Source: Nonomuraea jiangxiensis
GTDB lineage: Bacteria > Actinomycetota > Actinomycetes > Streptosporangiales > Streptosporangiaceae
Direction: 5' to 3'
Assembly (NCBI RefSeq): GCF_900099965.1
Contig: NZ_FNDJ01000030.1
Span: 62,001-126,000 of the forward strand
Length of the DNA: 64,000 nt
In this document: piece after piece, positions 17,286 to 24,928 of the stretch
How positions within the stretch are numbered: position 1 is the first letter of the stretch
How the letters are laid out: the number at the start of each line of letters is the position of its first letter
Program-made: the position numbers and the translations under genes
Notes under the pieces: generated by a model
What the model saw: the letters and a program-made list of their open reading frames with translations, nothing else
What the model was told of the DNA's origin: nothing
Databases searched by the model: none

Positions 17286-17791
17286 CTTTCCTCCTTGAGA
17301 ACGGCCTCGCAGTGGTCCAGCCACCGTTGCTCGGCCTCGGCCTGGAAGATCATGGAATCGAGTACGAGCCGTCGCGCCGCGCCTTCCGTGGCGGCTCGCT
17401 TGGCCCTGGTCAGCTGCTGGAGGGTGCGCATGGTCGCCGTACGCTGCCGGTGAATGACCTCGGCGACGTCCACCTTCCCGGCGGCGACGGCCATGGCCAG
17501 CTTGATGACCAGTTCGTCCCGCGGCCGGTCGGACTGGGCCACAGGGGTGCCGAACCAGCGCGCCATTTCCTCCTGGCCGGCCGCGGTGATCGTGTAGACG
17601 ACCCGGCCCTGCTCGTCCGACTCGCCCGGCTTGACCAGGCCGTCGCGCTCCAAGCGGGACAGCGTTGTGTAGACCTGGCCGATGTTGAGCGGCCAGGTCG
17701 CTCCGATCGACGCCTCGAACTCGATCTTCAGTTGGTAGCCATGCCGGGGCCCACTGCTGAGTAGGGCGAGCAGGCCGTGTCTGACTGGCAT
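17282..17791 (-). CDS. PadR-family repressor of the FtsX/LolD-type ABC operon
   Basis: Winged-helix regulator of 169 residues (MPVRHGLLALLSSGPRHGYQ at the N-terminus; LNIGQVYTTLSRLERDGLV recognition and wing region; C-terminal Vir_act_alpha-like helices). First gene of the operon, overlapping the ATPase start. The family typically represses adjacent ABC drug or peptide transporters and is released by the transported compound. A perfect 10-bp palindrome sits 9 nt upstream of its start codon, giving a simple autoregulation model. Confidence 0.9.
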   Translation of the reverse strand: MPVRHGLLALLSSGPRHGYQLKIEFEASIGATWPLNIGQVYTTLSRLERDGLVKPGESDEQGRVVYTITAAGQEEMARWFGTPVAQSDRPRDELVIKLAMAVAAGKVDVAEVIHRQRTATMRTLQQLTRAKRAATEGAARRLVLDSMIFQAEAEQRWLDHCEAVLKEER

Positions 17792-17800
17792 GAGTACTAA

Positions 17801-17810
17801 GTATGCATAC
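17801..17810. promoter_or_regulatory. Candidate PadR operator
   Basis: GTATGCATAC is a perfect palindrome lying within a wider AT-rich repeat (AGTACTAA upstream, GCAGTATGTACA downstream) directly before the PadR start at 17791. PadR regulators of ABC operons commonly bind ATGTAT/ATACAT-like dyads, so this is the expected autoregulatory site. Confidence 0.6.
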
Positions 17811-17942
17811 GCAGTATGTACATCTCAAGAATTTGCCGTATTACCCGGAACACGGCGTTTCACGACAGCCCACAATGGGCCGGGCGGGTGTTGCCTCCGC
17901 ACGCCCGGCCCATCAGGTCTGGGGCATGGTCGCCGCCCCGGC

Positions 17943-18074
17943 TCAGAGAAGCTCGTCCAGCAGGCGGTAGTAGCACAACCGCTCCTCGTCGGTGTGATCG
18001 ACGAGGAGGTAGGCGGACGAGCCGGCAGCGCCAGGAACGGCGGCCCGGCCGGCGCGGGCGCGACCGGTATCCAC
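17943..18074 (-). CDS. Possible short ORF or gene remnant
   Basis: A GTG-started frame of 43 codons. The second half (AYLLVDHTDEERLCYYRLLDELL) looks like real protein rather than random high-GC sequence, but I do not recognise it and there is no good ribosome-binding site. It lies between modA and the PadR operon, in a 357-nt gap that otherwise holds only the modA terminator hairpin and the PadR promoter. It may be a leftover of a deleted gene. Confidence 0.3.
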   Translation of the reverse strand: MDTGRARAGRAAVPGAAGSSAYLLVDHTDEERLCYYRLLDELL

Positions 18075-18082
18075 GCCGGCCG

Positions 18083-18113
18083 CCCGGCGGGGCCGTCACG
18101 CGGCCCCGCCGGG
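18083..18113. terminator. Terminator hairpin downstream of modA
   Basis: A 13-bp perfect GC stem (CCCGGCGGGGCCG pairing with its complement) closes a TCACG loop, 36 nt after the modA stop. No U-tract. Confidence 0.65.
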
Positions 18114-18148
18114 TCGAACCGTTACGGCGCGGACGATCTCATCCGCTA

Positions 18149-18955
18149 TCAGGGGGATTCGAAACCGGCCTTGGTCAGCACGTCCTTGCTCTGCTGCGAC
18201 AGCACCAGGTCCACGAACTGCTTGGCGGTGTCACCGGCGGGGGCCTTGGCCAGGGTGGCGATCGGGTAGTCGTTGATCGCCTGGTCCGCCTCGGGGAACG
18301 CGATGCCCTGCACCTTGCCGCCGGAGGCGATCACGTCGGTCTTGTAGACCAGCGCCGCGTCCACCTCGCCCAGCTCCACCTTGGTCAGCGTGGCCTTGAC
18401 GTCCTGCTCCAGCGTGACCGGCTTGACCTCCAGCTTGGCCGCGTCCAGCGCCTTGACCGCCGCCGCCCCGCACGGCACCTGCTCGGCGCAGAGCGCCACC
18501 TTCACCTTCGGATCGGTCAGATCCTTCAGGTCGTCCACCTTGGCCGGGTTGTCCGCGGGCACCGCGATCTGCAGCTTGTTCCGCACGAACGTGGTCGGCG
18601 AAGAAGCCAGCGACGCGTCGGTGACGGTCTTCATGGTGGCCGGGCTGGCGGCGGCGAAGACGTCGGCCGGCGCCCCCTGCGTGATCTGCTGGGCCAGCGT
18701 GGCGCTGGAGCCGAAGTTGAACCTCACCGTCGTGCCCGGATGGGCGGCCTCGAAGGTCCTGCCGAGCTCGGTGAACGTCTCCGTCAGCGACGCCGCCGCG
18801 AACACCGTCACCTCCTTGGCGCCCCCCGCGGCGGACGCCGAGGACGAAGCGGAGGTCGTGGACGTGGCCGGTTCTCCGGAGCCGCAACCGGACACGCCCG
18901 CCAGCGCGAGTGCGACGGGCAGGGCGATCGCCCATCGGGATATACGCCTGAACAC
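18149..18955 (-). CDS. modA: Molybdate ABC transporter substrate-binding lipoprotein
   Basis: Periplasmic-type molybdate/tungstate-binding protein of about 268 residues. The N-terminus is a lipoprotein signal with lipobox VSGC, then a Ser/Thr/Ala-rich linker. ModA blocks are visible: VTVFAAASLTETFTELG, FNFGSSATLAQQITQGAPADVFAAAS and GEVDAALVYKTDV. Either GTG 18955 or the adjacent TTG 18958 may be the start; GAGGAG lies 6-9 nt upstream. No modB or modC follows; the next gene is the PadR operon, so this modA is orphaned unless a distant permease serves it. Confidence 0.9.
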   Translation of the reverse strand: MFRRISRWAIALPVALALAGVSGCGSGEPATSTTSASSSASAAGGAKEVTVFAAASLTETFTELGRTFEAAHPGTTVRFNFGSSATLAQQITQGAPADVFAAASPATMKTVTDASLASSPTTFVRNKLQIAVPADNPAKVDDLKDLTDPKVKVALCAEQVPCGAAAVKALDAAKLEVKPVTLEQDVKATLTKVELGEVDAALVYKTDVIASGGKVQGIAFPEADQAINDYPIATLAKAPAGDTAKQFVDLVLSQQSKDVLTKAGFESP

Positions 18956-18968
18956 CAAGGGGGGCTCC

Positions 18969-19262
18969 TCACAAGTAACCGGCCACGGGCTCGTGGCCGG
19001 GGATCTCCACCTGCGCCATCACCGCATCGCGGATCACCTCGGTGACAATGCCGCGAAATCGGTTACGCGCCGAGGAACGACCACCGCCGTCGTGCTCCTC
19101 GATCTGCGAGCGGGCGAAGGCGGCCAGGTCGGCGCCGTTCACCTGCCGATGTCCGTGCTCGTCCCGCTCGGCTCCCAGCCGGCCGGCGTCCGCCCACCGG
19201 CGGACGGTGTCGGCACTGACCCCGAGCAGCGCCGCGGCCTCGCTGATCCGAAACGTCGTCAC
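18969..19262 (-). CDS. HTH-TOBE molybdate-responsive regulator, truncated
   Basis: The N-terminus is a MerR/excisionase-type helix-turn-helix (FRISEAAALLGVSADTVRRWADAGRL, residues 4-29), then a linker and the start of a TOBE/Mop domain (SARNRFRGIVTEVIRDAVMAQVEI). Full-length relatives, as I know them, run to about 130 residues with a complete molybdate-binding TOBE domain; this one ends after 97 residues (GHEPVAGYL). The TOBE domain has lost roughly its second half, so ligand sensing is doubtful. The gene sits 13 nt upstream of modA and probably once regulated it. Confidence 0.75.
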   Translation of the reverse strand: MTTFRISEAAALLGVSADTVRRWADAGRLGAERDEHGHRQVNGADLAAFARSQIEEHDGGGRSSARNRFRGIVTEVIRDAVMAQVEIPGHEPVAGYL

Positions 19263-19345
19263 AAGCCCTCACCATACCTGCCGCACTTTCGAGGATGAAT
19301 ACCCGCCTTCCGCCGCAGTAGCGGCATGATCTACCGTCCTGGCAT

Positions 19346-19552
19346 GGCATCCAAGAGATCGCCGCCACGTCCGCACTCGCCACCGCGGCCACCGCCGCCT
19401 CCGCACAGCGGACCGCCCCCAGCGCGGTCAAGGTACGTGGCGAGGTCGGCCATCCCCGTTCGTTCACCATGGCGCGACTGCGCGCTCTGCCGCAGCACAC
19501 CGTCCACGTCCGCCGAACGCCGGGCGCTGCCGGAGGCGTTCGCGGTTCGTGA
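19346..19552 (+). pseudogene. Fragment of a molybdopterin-domain oxidoreductase
   Basis: An open frame without a start codon encodes an Ala/Thr-rich segment then VKVRGEVGHPRSFTMARLRALPQHTVHV, which matches the start of the SUOX-like domain seen intact at 12422 (VALSGNV ... LHSMPQREMTV). The frame then runs into unrelated residues and stops at 19550. The start and the last ~100 residues of the domain are gone. It is divergent from the truncated TOBE regulator and modA, so three adjacent molybdenum-related genes are all damaged or orphaned. Confidence 0.6.
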
Positions 19553-19668
19553 AGCGAGAACCTGTGGCCCCATCCGGCATGGCTGGTTTGATGGCCTTGC
19601 TGGAGGTTAGCCAGGAAGACGTTTGCGCGCGCGATCGCAACGATCGCCGGGGCGGACTGGCGAAGGCG

Positions 19669-20073
19669 ATGACTGGGGAACGAGTGCTGCGCTGTCGGAT
19701 CAGCGCCGATCTTGAAGGAATCCGGGGCATGGTGCGGAGCCACGCCCGCCATGGTGGTCTGAAGGGAGAGCGGTTAGAGGATCTGGTAATCGCGGTCAAC
19801 GAAGCGGTCACGAATGTGCTCGACCATGGCGGCGGGGACGGTACGGTCACCGTTCGTGTCTGCCCGGGTGTCGTGACGGTAGAGGTGACGGATGTCGCCG
19901 GGGTGTTGTCGGCCGACCATCTCCGTTCGGCCCAGGTCGATCCCACGGCTTCGCATGGGTTCGGGCTGTGGGTCATCCAGCGCCTGTGTGACAAGGTCCG
20001 GCTCGACCAGACCGGCCACGGCTCCCGGCTGAGCCTGTCGATGTGCGTTTCGTCGGCCGTTCACCCCGGTTGA
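19669..20073 (+). CDS. RsbW-like anti-sigma factor serine kinase (paralogue of 9917)
   Basis: GHKL ATPase of 134 residues, clearly paralogous to the gene at 9917: shared blocks are VLRCRIS, ARHGGL, RLEDLV, NEA-NVL-HGG, TVEV-D-AG and FGLW-IQ-LCD. N-box AVNEAVTNVLDHGG; the G1 motif is degenerate (VTDVAGVL); G2 is SHGFGLWVIQRL. It is convergent with two STAS-domain genes 27 nt away, the classic RsbW/RsbV partner-switch pairing. No sigma factor gene is adjacent. Confidence 0.85.
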   Translation: MTGERVLRCRISADLEGIRGMVRSHARHGGLKGERLEDLVIAVNEAVTNVLDHGGGDGTVTVRVCPGVVTVEVTDVAGVLSADHLRSAQVDPTASHGFGLWVIQRLCDKVRLDQTGHGSRLSLSMCVSSAVHPG

Positions 20074-20100
20074 CCGACCTCATCCGGCTCGCTGCCGTCC

Positions 20101-20463
20101 TCAGGCGAGGGCGGCGAGGGCGTCCTCCAGAGTGTCGTAGAGAGGGAGGTGCTTGGCGAGGCCGGTGATCCACATGACTTTGGAGCGCGAGTAGTCAGCG
20201 CCGATCAAGGCGAACTTGCCGCCGGATGCGCGGGTGGTCTGCCAGTGGTGCACGATCAGGCCGAGGGCGCGTGAGTCCATGAAGGTGACTCCGCCCAGGT
20301 CGAGGATCAGGGCCGGGCCCGCCTGCGCGAGGAGGCCGGCGAACTGCTCGCGGGTGGTGGCGTCGAGGAAACCGTCGATCGTGATGACGGCGATGTCGTC
20401 CACGTTGGTGGAGGTCAGGCTCAGCGTCGCTGTCGGGGGGTTTTCGCTGTCCCACGTGATCAC
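20101..20463 (-). CDS. STAS-domain anti-sigma factor antagonist
   Basis: RsbV-like protein of about 120 residues from GTG 20463. The STAS core has VDDIAVITIDGFLDATTREQF and, after the second strand, LILDLGGVTFMDSRALGLIVHH, where the Ser of MDS is the predicted phosphorylation site for an RsbW kinase. An upstream in-frame GTG at 20586 would add a low-complexity 41-residue tail and overlap the previous gene; no ribosome-binding site supports it, while AGGA precedes 20463. Second gene of a two-STAS operon. Confidence 0.8.
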   Translation of the reverse strand: MITWDSENPPTATLSLTSTNVDDIAVITIDGFLDATTREQFAGLLAQAGPALILDLGGVTFMDSRALGLIVHHWQTTRASGGKFALIGADYSRSKVMWITGLAKHLPLYDTLEDALAALA

Positions 20464-20551
20464 AAGGGCATCCTGACTCGGCTTGAGGGAACTACTCGGT
20501 CGTCTGCTGTCCGCGGTGGCCCGCGCCCGCGGCTTCAGGCGCCTCGGCGGT

Positions 20552-20926
20552 TCACTCGGCTTCTCCGTTGCGGATCCCGTGCTCACTGAGGGCCGCGGCC
20601 ATGGCTGCTGCCGGGGTGGGGTGGACGGCGAACAGATCGTCTACGCCGGTGATGCTCATGAGCCGGGCGGGTGTGCTGTGGACGGCCGCCAGGTGCAGGG
20701 ACATGGCCTGCTCGCACAGTCTGGCGTGCAGGCGCAGCAGGAGGTGGAGCCCACGGCTGTCCATGAAGGTCGTGCCGCTCAGGTCGAGCACCAGCGGCTG
20801 GCCGTGCCGGTGGCTGAGGCCGATCTGGGTCTCGAGCTGTTCGGTGTTCGTCTTGTCGATTTCGCCCGTCACCGTGATGAGCACACCGGCGGGTAGCGGC
20901 TGGGACTTCAGGTTCAGGGGAGACAT
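20552..20926 (-). CDS. STAS-domain anti-sigma factor antagonist
   Basis: RsbV-like protein of 124 residues: AGVLITVTGEIDKTNTEQLETQI, then LVLDLSGTTFMDSRGLHLLLRLH with the phospho-acceptor Ser in MDSRG. Upstream of a second STAS gene on the same strand and divergent from a winged-helix gene at 21140. Together with the RsbW-like protein at 19669 it can form a partner-switching module in which a phosphorylated antagonist frees the kinase to hold a sigma factor. Confidence 0.88.
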   Translation of the reverse strand: MSPLNLKSQPLPAGVLITVTGEIDKTNTEQLETQIGLSHRHGQPLVLDLSGTTFMDSRGLHLLLRLHARLCEQAMSLHLAAVHSTPARLMSITGVDDLFAVHPTPAAAMAAALSEHGIRNGEAE

Positions 20927-21139
20927 GGCGCTTTGGATCGTCCTGTTCAGCTGGAGGGCGTGGTGGACTGTGGATCCTCGGCGGCGGCCTGGGCTGACCG
21001 CGGGGACGTCGAACTTCCACCATAAGAGTAAAGCTGAAGACGGTTACAGGAAAGGAAATTCGTCATAGGATCTTCGGGCGGGCAGGATCCGTCCGCCACG
21101 GAAGCCGAGAGGCTTCGAAGCGGAGAAGGCGACAAGAGC

Positions 21140-21475
21140 GTGAACTCATCCGAAGAACGTTCCTCTACCTGGACCTTCCTCACCCATCACGCGCGCGTCC
21201 TGGTGGAGTTGGCCCGCGATCCCGAGGCGCGGCTGCGTGACATCGCCGCCAGCATCGGCATCACCGAGCGGGCCGTGCAGAGCATCGTGACCGACCTTTA
21301 CCAGGCCGACTACGTGACGCGGGAACGAATCGGCCGCCGCAACCGCTACAGCCTCAATCTCGACCAGCACTTCCGCTACCCGACTGAAGCCGGCCTGCCC
21401 GTACGCCTGCTGATCAGCATGTTCGAGGACCGCGACCTGCACCACCAACCGGCCGAAGAGAGCGAACGGACCTGA
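21140..21475 (+). CDS. Winged-helix DNA-binding protein
   Basis: Small regulator of 111 residues from GTG 21140. It has a MarR/ArsR-like winged helix: HHARVLVELARDPEARLRDIAASIGITERAVQSIVTDL (helices 1-3) and the wing DYVTRERIGRRNRYSLN. There is no obvious ligand domain; the tail is acidic. Convergent with and only 5 nt from the GNAT/ligase gene, divergent from the STAS operon. Its target is unknown. Confidence 0.82.
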   Translation: MNSSEERSSTWTFLTHHARVLVELARDPEARLRDIAASIGITERAVQSIVTDLYQADYVTRERIGRRNRYSLNLDQHFRYPTEAGLPVRLLISMFEDRDLHHQPAEESERT

Positions 21476-21480
21476 TGGGG

Positions 21481-24093
21481 TCAGCGCAGCCGCCGCAGCA
21501 GTGGTGACGGTGGCTTCTCACAGGGCGCCACCCTGATCCGGGCATCCACCGTGGCCGCGCCTTCCGGGGTGACGATGATCGGGTTGAGGTCGAGTTCGGC
21601 CACCTGCGGGAGGTCATCGAGCAACCGGCCGACGCGTACGACCTGATCCACCAGAGCGGAGAGGTCGACCGGCGGAGAGCCGCGGTAGCCGTGCAGCAGC
21701 GGGGCGCAGCGCAGTTCGCCGACCATGTCGAGGGCGTCGGTGATGGGAGGCACCCGGAAGGCGCGGTCGGCCAGCAGGTCGGCCGGCACCCCGCCCGCTC
21801 CGACCATGACCAGCGGTCCGAACGCCGGATAGTTGACGCCCCCGATGATGATCTCCACACCGCCGGACAGCATGCGCTGGACGATCGCGCCGGTCATCTC
21901 CGGGCCCAGCCGCGCCGCCATGTCGAGGTAGGCCCGCCGTACCTCGTCCGGGGTCGCAAGGTTGAGCCGGACACCGCCGACGTCGCTCTTGTGCACGGGA
22001 CCCGTGGCCTTGAGCACGACGGGCAGTCCGAGCCGCTCGGCGGCCGCGGCGGCGCCCTCGGGCCCGTCCACCTCGATGGACTCCACCGGCGTCACTCCGT
22101 AGCAGCCGAGCAGCCGGCCGGTGTCGGCGGGGGAGAGCCAGCCGCCGTCCGGGTGGGCCTTGAGCCATGCCTGTACGATCTCGCGTGCCCTTCCCTCCTC
22201 GACCCTCGGCGGGACGGGAACGGGCCTGCCGGGCAGACGGCGCCATTCAGCGTAATGCACCACCTGGGCCAGCGCCCGTACGGCCTGCTCGGGGAAGGCG
22301 TAGGTGGGCACGCGGCCGTCAATGACGTCGTCGTGTCCGGCGACGCAGGCCAGCACCGTCTTGGCCGCCGTCTTCGTGGCCCCGGCGATGGCCCGGCAGG
22401 TCTCCTCCAGGCCGTCACCGAACGGAGGGGTGTAGACGATGAGGACCGCATCGACGTCCGGACAGGCCGCGAGGGCCTCGACGGCGACGCCGATCTCGGT
22501 GGCGGTGGCGTCGGCGGTCAGGTCCACCGGGTTGCCGAGCGCGGCGGCGGCCCTGGCGGTCAGCAGCCCGGGCGGCAGTTCGGGCACTGTCAGGCCATGC
22601 TGCTCGCAGGCGTCGGCGGCCATCGCCTGGGGGCCGCCCGAGTTGCCGACGATGGCCACCCGGCGGCCGTTGGGCAGGGGCTGCTGGGCCAGGAGCTTCG
22701 CGGTGTCGATCAACTCGTGGACGCTGTCCAGCCGGATGACGCCGGCGGCACGGGTGAGCGCGTCCACCGCGACGTCGGGGGTCGCCGCGGCGGCGGTGTG
22801 CGAGCGCACCGCCCGGCCCCCCGATTCGCCGCGGCCGCTCTTGACCAGCAACACGGGCTTGCGCCTGCCGACCCGGCGGGCGATACGGGCGAACTTGCGC
22901 GGGTTGCCGAACGACTCCAGATACAGTGCGATCACGTCGGTGTCGTCGTCGTCCTCCCAGTATTCGAGCAGGTCGTTCCCGCTGACGTCGGCCTTGTTGC
23001 CGACCGAGACGAACGACGAGACGTCCAGGCGTTCCAGCAGCGCCGCGCCCACGGCGCCCGACTGGGACATCAACGCCACACACCCGCGGACGGGACAGTG
23101 CGGCAGGAAGCTGGCGTTGAGCCAGGCGCTCGTATTGATCACGCCCAGGCAGTTCGGTCCGATCAGTCGCATCCCGGCGGTCCGGCAGATCATCAGCAAC
23201 TGTGACTCCAAGCCGGCCTGCCCGGCTTCGGCGAATCCCGACGACAGCACCACCAGCCCGGCCACTCCCGCCGCCGCGCAGTCACGCGCCACCTGAAGGA
23301 CCTGCCGCGCGGGCACCGCCACCACCACCAGGTCCACGCCGTCGGGTACCGTCGCGTGGCAGGCCAGTCCGGCGATCTCGGTGGCGTAGGGGTTGACGGG
23401 ATGGATCGGCCCGCAGAAGCCGCCGTCGATGAGGTTGCGCAGGACCTTGTGCCCGACCGCCGCCTCGTTCCGGCTCGCGCCGATCACCGCCACCGAGCGC
23501 GGCGCCAGCACTCTGGCCAGCGACGCCCGCCCCGCCTCGTGGTCGCGTGCCTCGATGGCCGCCAGGAGGCCGGGCGTGGGCTCGGCGGCGATGCTGACGT
23601 GCAGGGTTCCGCTCTCGAAGCGCTGGTGCACCGTCAGCCCGAGGTCGCGCAGCACCTTGATCATCGGCTGGTTCTCGGCCAGCACCTCGGCCACCAACTC
23701 GCGTACGCCGTGCTCGGCGGCATCCACGGCCAGGTGCTCCAGCATCAGCGTGCCCAGGCCGTGCCCGTGCACGGCGTCGTCCAGCAGAATGCCCAGGTCG
23801 GCGCGGCCGTTGTCGAAGGGGACGTACTCGGCCACCGCGACCAGCCGATCGCGCAGCCCGGCCACCAGCGCGCGGCCGTCGTACCGGTCACCGGTGATGC
23901 GATCGACATGGGCGTGGGCGGTGGCGCGGCCACCGGTGAAGAACCGCAGATAGGCCGAACGCTCCGACGAGCGCTCGACCAGTTCGTGCAGGGCTTCGCG
24001 ATCCGCGGGGCGTAGCGGGCGTAGGTGGGCGATCCCGCCGTCACGTAGCAGGACATCACATGCCTCGGCCACGGCGCGTCTCCCGTTCGTCAT
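21481..24093 (-). CDS. GNAT acetyltransferase fused to ADP-forming acyl-CoA ligase (Pat-type)
   Basis: Protein of 870 residues from ATG 24093. Order: GNAT domain (about 12-160; HGLGTLMLEHLAVDAAEHGV acetyl-CoA site), CoA-binding Rossmann domain (about 180-310; RSVAVIGASRNEAAVGHKVLRNL), succinyl-CoA-ligase-like flavodoxin domains with the SHTAAAA segment at the phospho-His position, and a C-terminal ATP-grasp domain (about 650-870). In actinobacteria and enterics such proteins are lysine acetyltransferases that sense metabolism, but here the ligase part keeps a His at the expected place and may be catalytic. A DevR-like box lies 88 nt upstream. Confidence 0.88.
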   Translation of the reverse strand: MTNGRRAVAEACDVLLRDGGIAHLRPLRPADREALHELVERSSERSAYLRFFTGGRATAHAHVDRITGDRYDGRALVAGLRDRLVAVAEYVPFDNGRADLGILLDDAVHGHGLGTLMLEHLAVDAAEHGVRELVAEVLAENQPMIKVLRDLGLTVHQRFESGTLHVSIAAEPTPGLLAAIEARDHEAGRASLARVLAPRSVAVIGASRNEAAVGHKVLRNLIDGGFCGPIHPVNPYATEIAGLACHATVPDGVDLVVVAVPARQVLQVARDCAAAGVAGLVVLSSGFAEAGQAGLESQLLMICRTAGMRLIGPNCLGVINTSAWLNASFLPHCPVRGCVALMSQSGAVGAALLERLDVSSFVSVGNKADVSGNDLLEYWEDDDDTDVIALYLESFGNPRKFARIARRVGRRKPVLLVKSGRGESGGRAVRSHTAAAATPDVAVDALTRAAGVIRLDSVHELIDTAKLLAQQPLPNGRRVAIVGNSGGPQAMAADACEQHGLTVPELPPGLLTARAAAALGNPVDLTADATATEIGVAVEALAACPDVDAVLIVYTPPFGDGLEETCRAIAGATKTAAKTVLACVAGHDDVIDGRVPTYAFPEQAVRALAQVVHYAEWRRLPGRPVPVPPRVEEGRAREIVQAWLKAHPDGGWLSPADTGRLLGCYGVTPVESIEVDGPEGAAAAAERLGLPVVLKATGPVHKSDVGGVRLNLATPDEVRRAYLDMAARLGPEMTGAIVQRMLSGGVEIIIGGVNYPAFGPLVMVGAGGVPADLLADRAFRVPPITDALDMVGELRCAPLLHGYRGSPPVDLSALVDQVVRVGRLLDDLPQVAELDLNPIIVTPEGAATVDARIRVAPCEKPPSPLLRRLR

Positions 24094-24180
24094 GTGCCGC
24101 GCGGGTCCGGAACCCCGATTCCAGCGACAAGACTGGTGGACGAGCCGGTGGGCGGACAGGGCCGGACGACCCTCGCCTCC

Positions 24181-24194
24181 GGGCCGAAGGTCCC
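24181..24194 (-). promoter_or_regulatory. DevR/DosR-like box upstream of the GNAT/ligase gene
   Basis: Reads GGGACCTTCGGCCC on the - strand, 88 nt before the start codon. Similar to dormancy-regulon boxes known from mycobacteria and streptomycetes (imperfect GGGAC/GTCCC-type dyads) and to two further boxes at 24867-24880 and 26466-26479. Confidence 0.6.
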
Positions 24195-24264
24195 TGCCCA
24201 CCGAGCCGCGGGAGCGGGAGCGGCCCGGGCATGAGCGCGAGGGTCGGCGGCCGTGCGGCCTGCG

Positions 24265-24474
24265 CTACACCTGCCGGCCTGCGTGGGCGTCCACCGTGGA
24301 GCGCGCCATGCCCAGGGGCGTACCGGTCGGGAGGCCCTGCCTGAGAAAGGACTCGTAGACGTCGATCAGGACGCGCCGCTGGTGCCTGGTGATGGCGGCA
24401 TCGGTCCGGATGGCGGTCCGTACGCTGCAACGGTGGCGGCCCGCGATGGCTTCGAGCCGCGCCCAGACAAACAT
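24265..24474 (-). pseudogene. Possible remnant of an XRE-type regulator C-terminus
   Basis: A 69-codon frame containing VRTAIRTDAAITRHQRRVLIDVYESF, which resembles the C-terminal helical part of actinobacterial XRE-family regulators. No helix-turn-helix precedes it in any frame I could find and the tail is abnormal. Otherwise the 500-nt stretch 24094-24593 holds only the DevR-like box. Confidence 0.3.
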
Positions 24475-24593
24475 GGCGGAATCGCGCAAGCGGCCGGCGA
24501 GCCGGCGAAGGGGCAGAGCGAACCGCGTCCATCGACCGCGCCTCGCCCGGCTGCAACAGAAGGCGAACATGGTGGCCGGCGTTCGGTTTGGCG

Positions 24594-24704
24594 TCAAGAG
24601 CGCGCTTTACGCGGACGCGAGCCGCCCCGAAGGGCCATTGACCCCGTCACCAGAAGCGCGACGGCGGCGGCGACGGCAACGGTCGCTATGATCATCTTGC
24701 GCAT
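24594..24704 (-). CDS. Small single-pass membrane peptide
   Basis: ORF of 36 codons with the Shine-Dalgarno-like AAGGTAGG 5 nt before the ATG. The peptide starts MRKMIIATVAVAAAVALLV, a textbook single transmembrane segment or uncleaved signal, and ends with a basic tail (RPRKARS). The overall form is that of the small membrane peptides found beside many stress genes. It is divergent from the Rv2004c-like gene. Function unknown. Confidence 0.55.
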   Translation of the reverse strand: MRKMIIATVAVAAAVALLVTGSMALRGGSRPRKARS

Positions 24705-24863
24705 GATTTCCTACCTTGATGGCAGTCGTGATTATCCTGTGCGGTCTGTAATATCCGGTCCGCTTCATAGGAAATCCCGCGCCTTTTCGCTGGGTTGGTC
24801 AAATACGCGACTCCGCTGACGTCACCCCGCGCCGACCCCGCCCACCGACCGATGTCCTGCGAT

Positions 24864-24883
24864 CCAGGGCCTTTCGGCCCTGG
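24864..24883. promoter_or_regulatory. DevR/DosR-like palindrome upstream of the Rv2004c-like gene
   Basis: CCAGGGCC and GGCCCTGG form a perfect dyad around TTTC, core GGGCCTTTCGGCCC. It ends 45 nt before the start codon at 24929, a normal activator position. Confidence 0.7.
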
Positions 24884-24928
24884 TGACGGCCGGTGAGCAG
24901 GCCTGGACTGGACGTAGGAGGTGACGCT

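Noticed and set aside
21691..23205. Long + strand open frame opposite the GNAT/ligase gene
   Set aside because: Shadow of a strongly supported - strand gene in GC-rich DNA; composition is Arg/Gly/His-biased with no domain. The same holds for other long antisense frames, such as 26554-29130 (-) and 49630-50844 (+).
24704..24776. Further TAGGAAAT copies as sulfur-box members
   Set aside because: One is part of the ribosome-binding site of the small membrane peptide and the other lacks the GAAAT half at the right distance.
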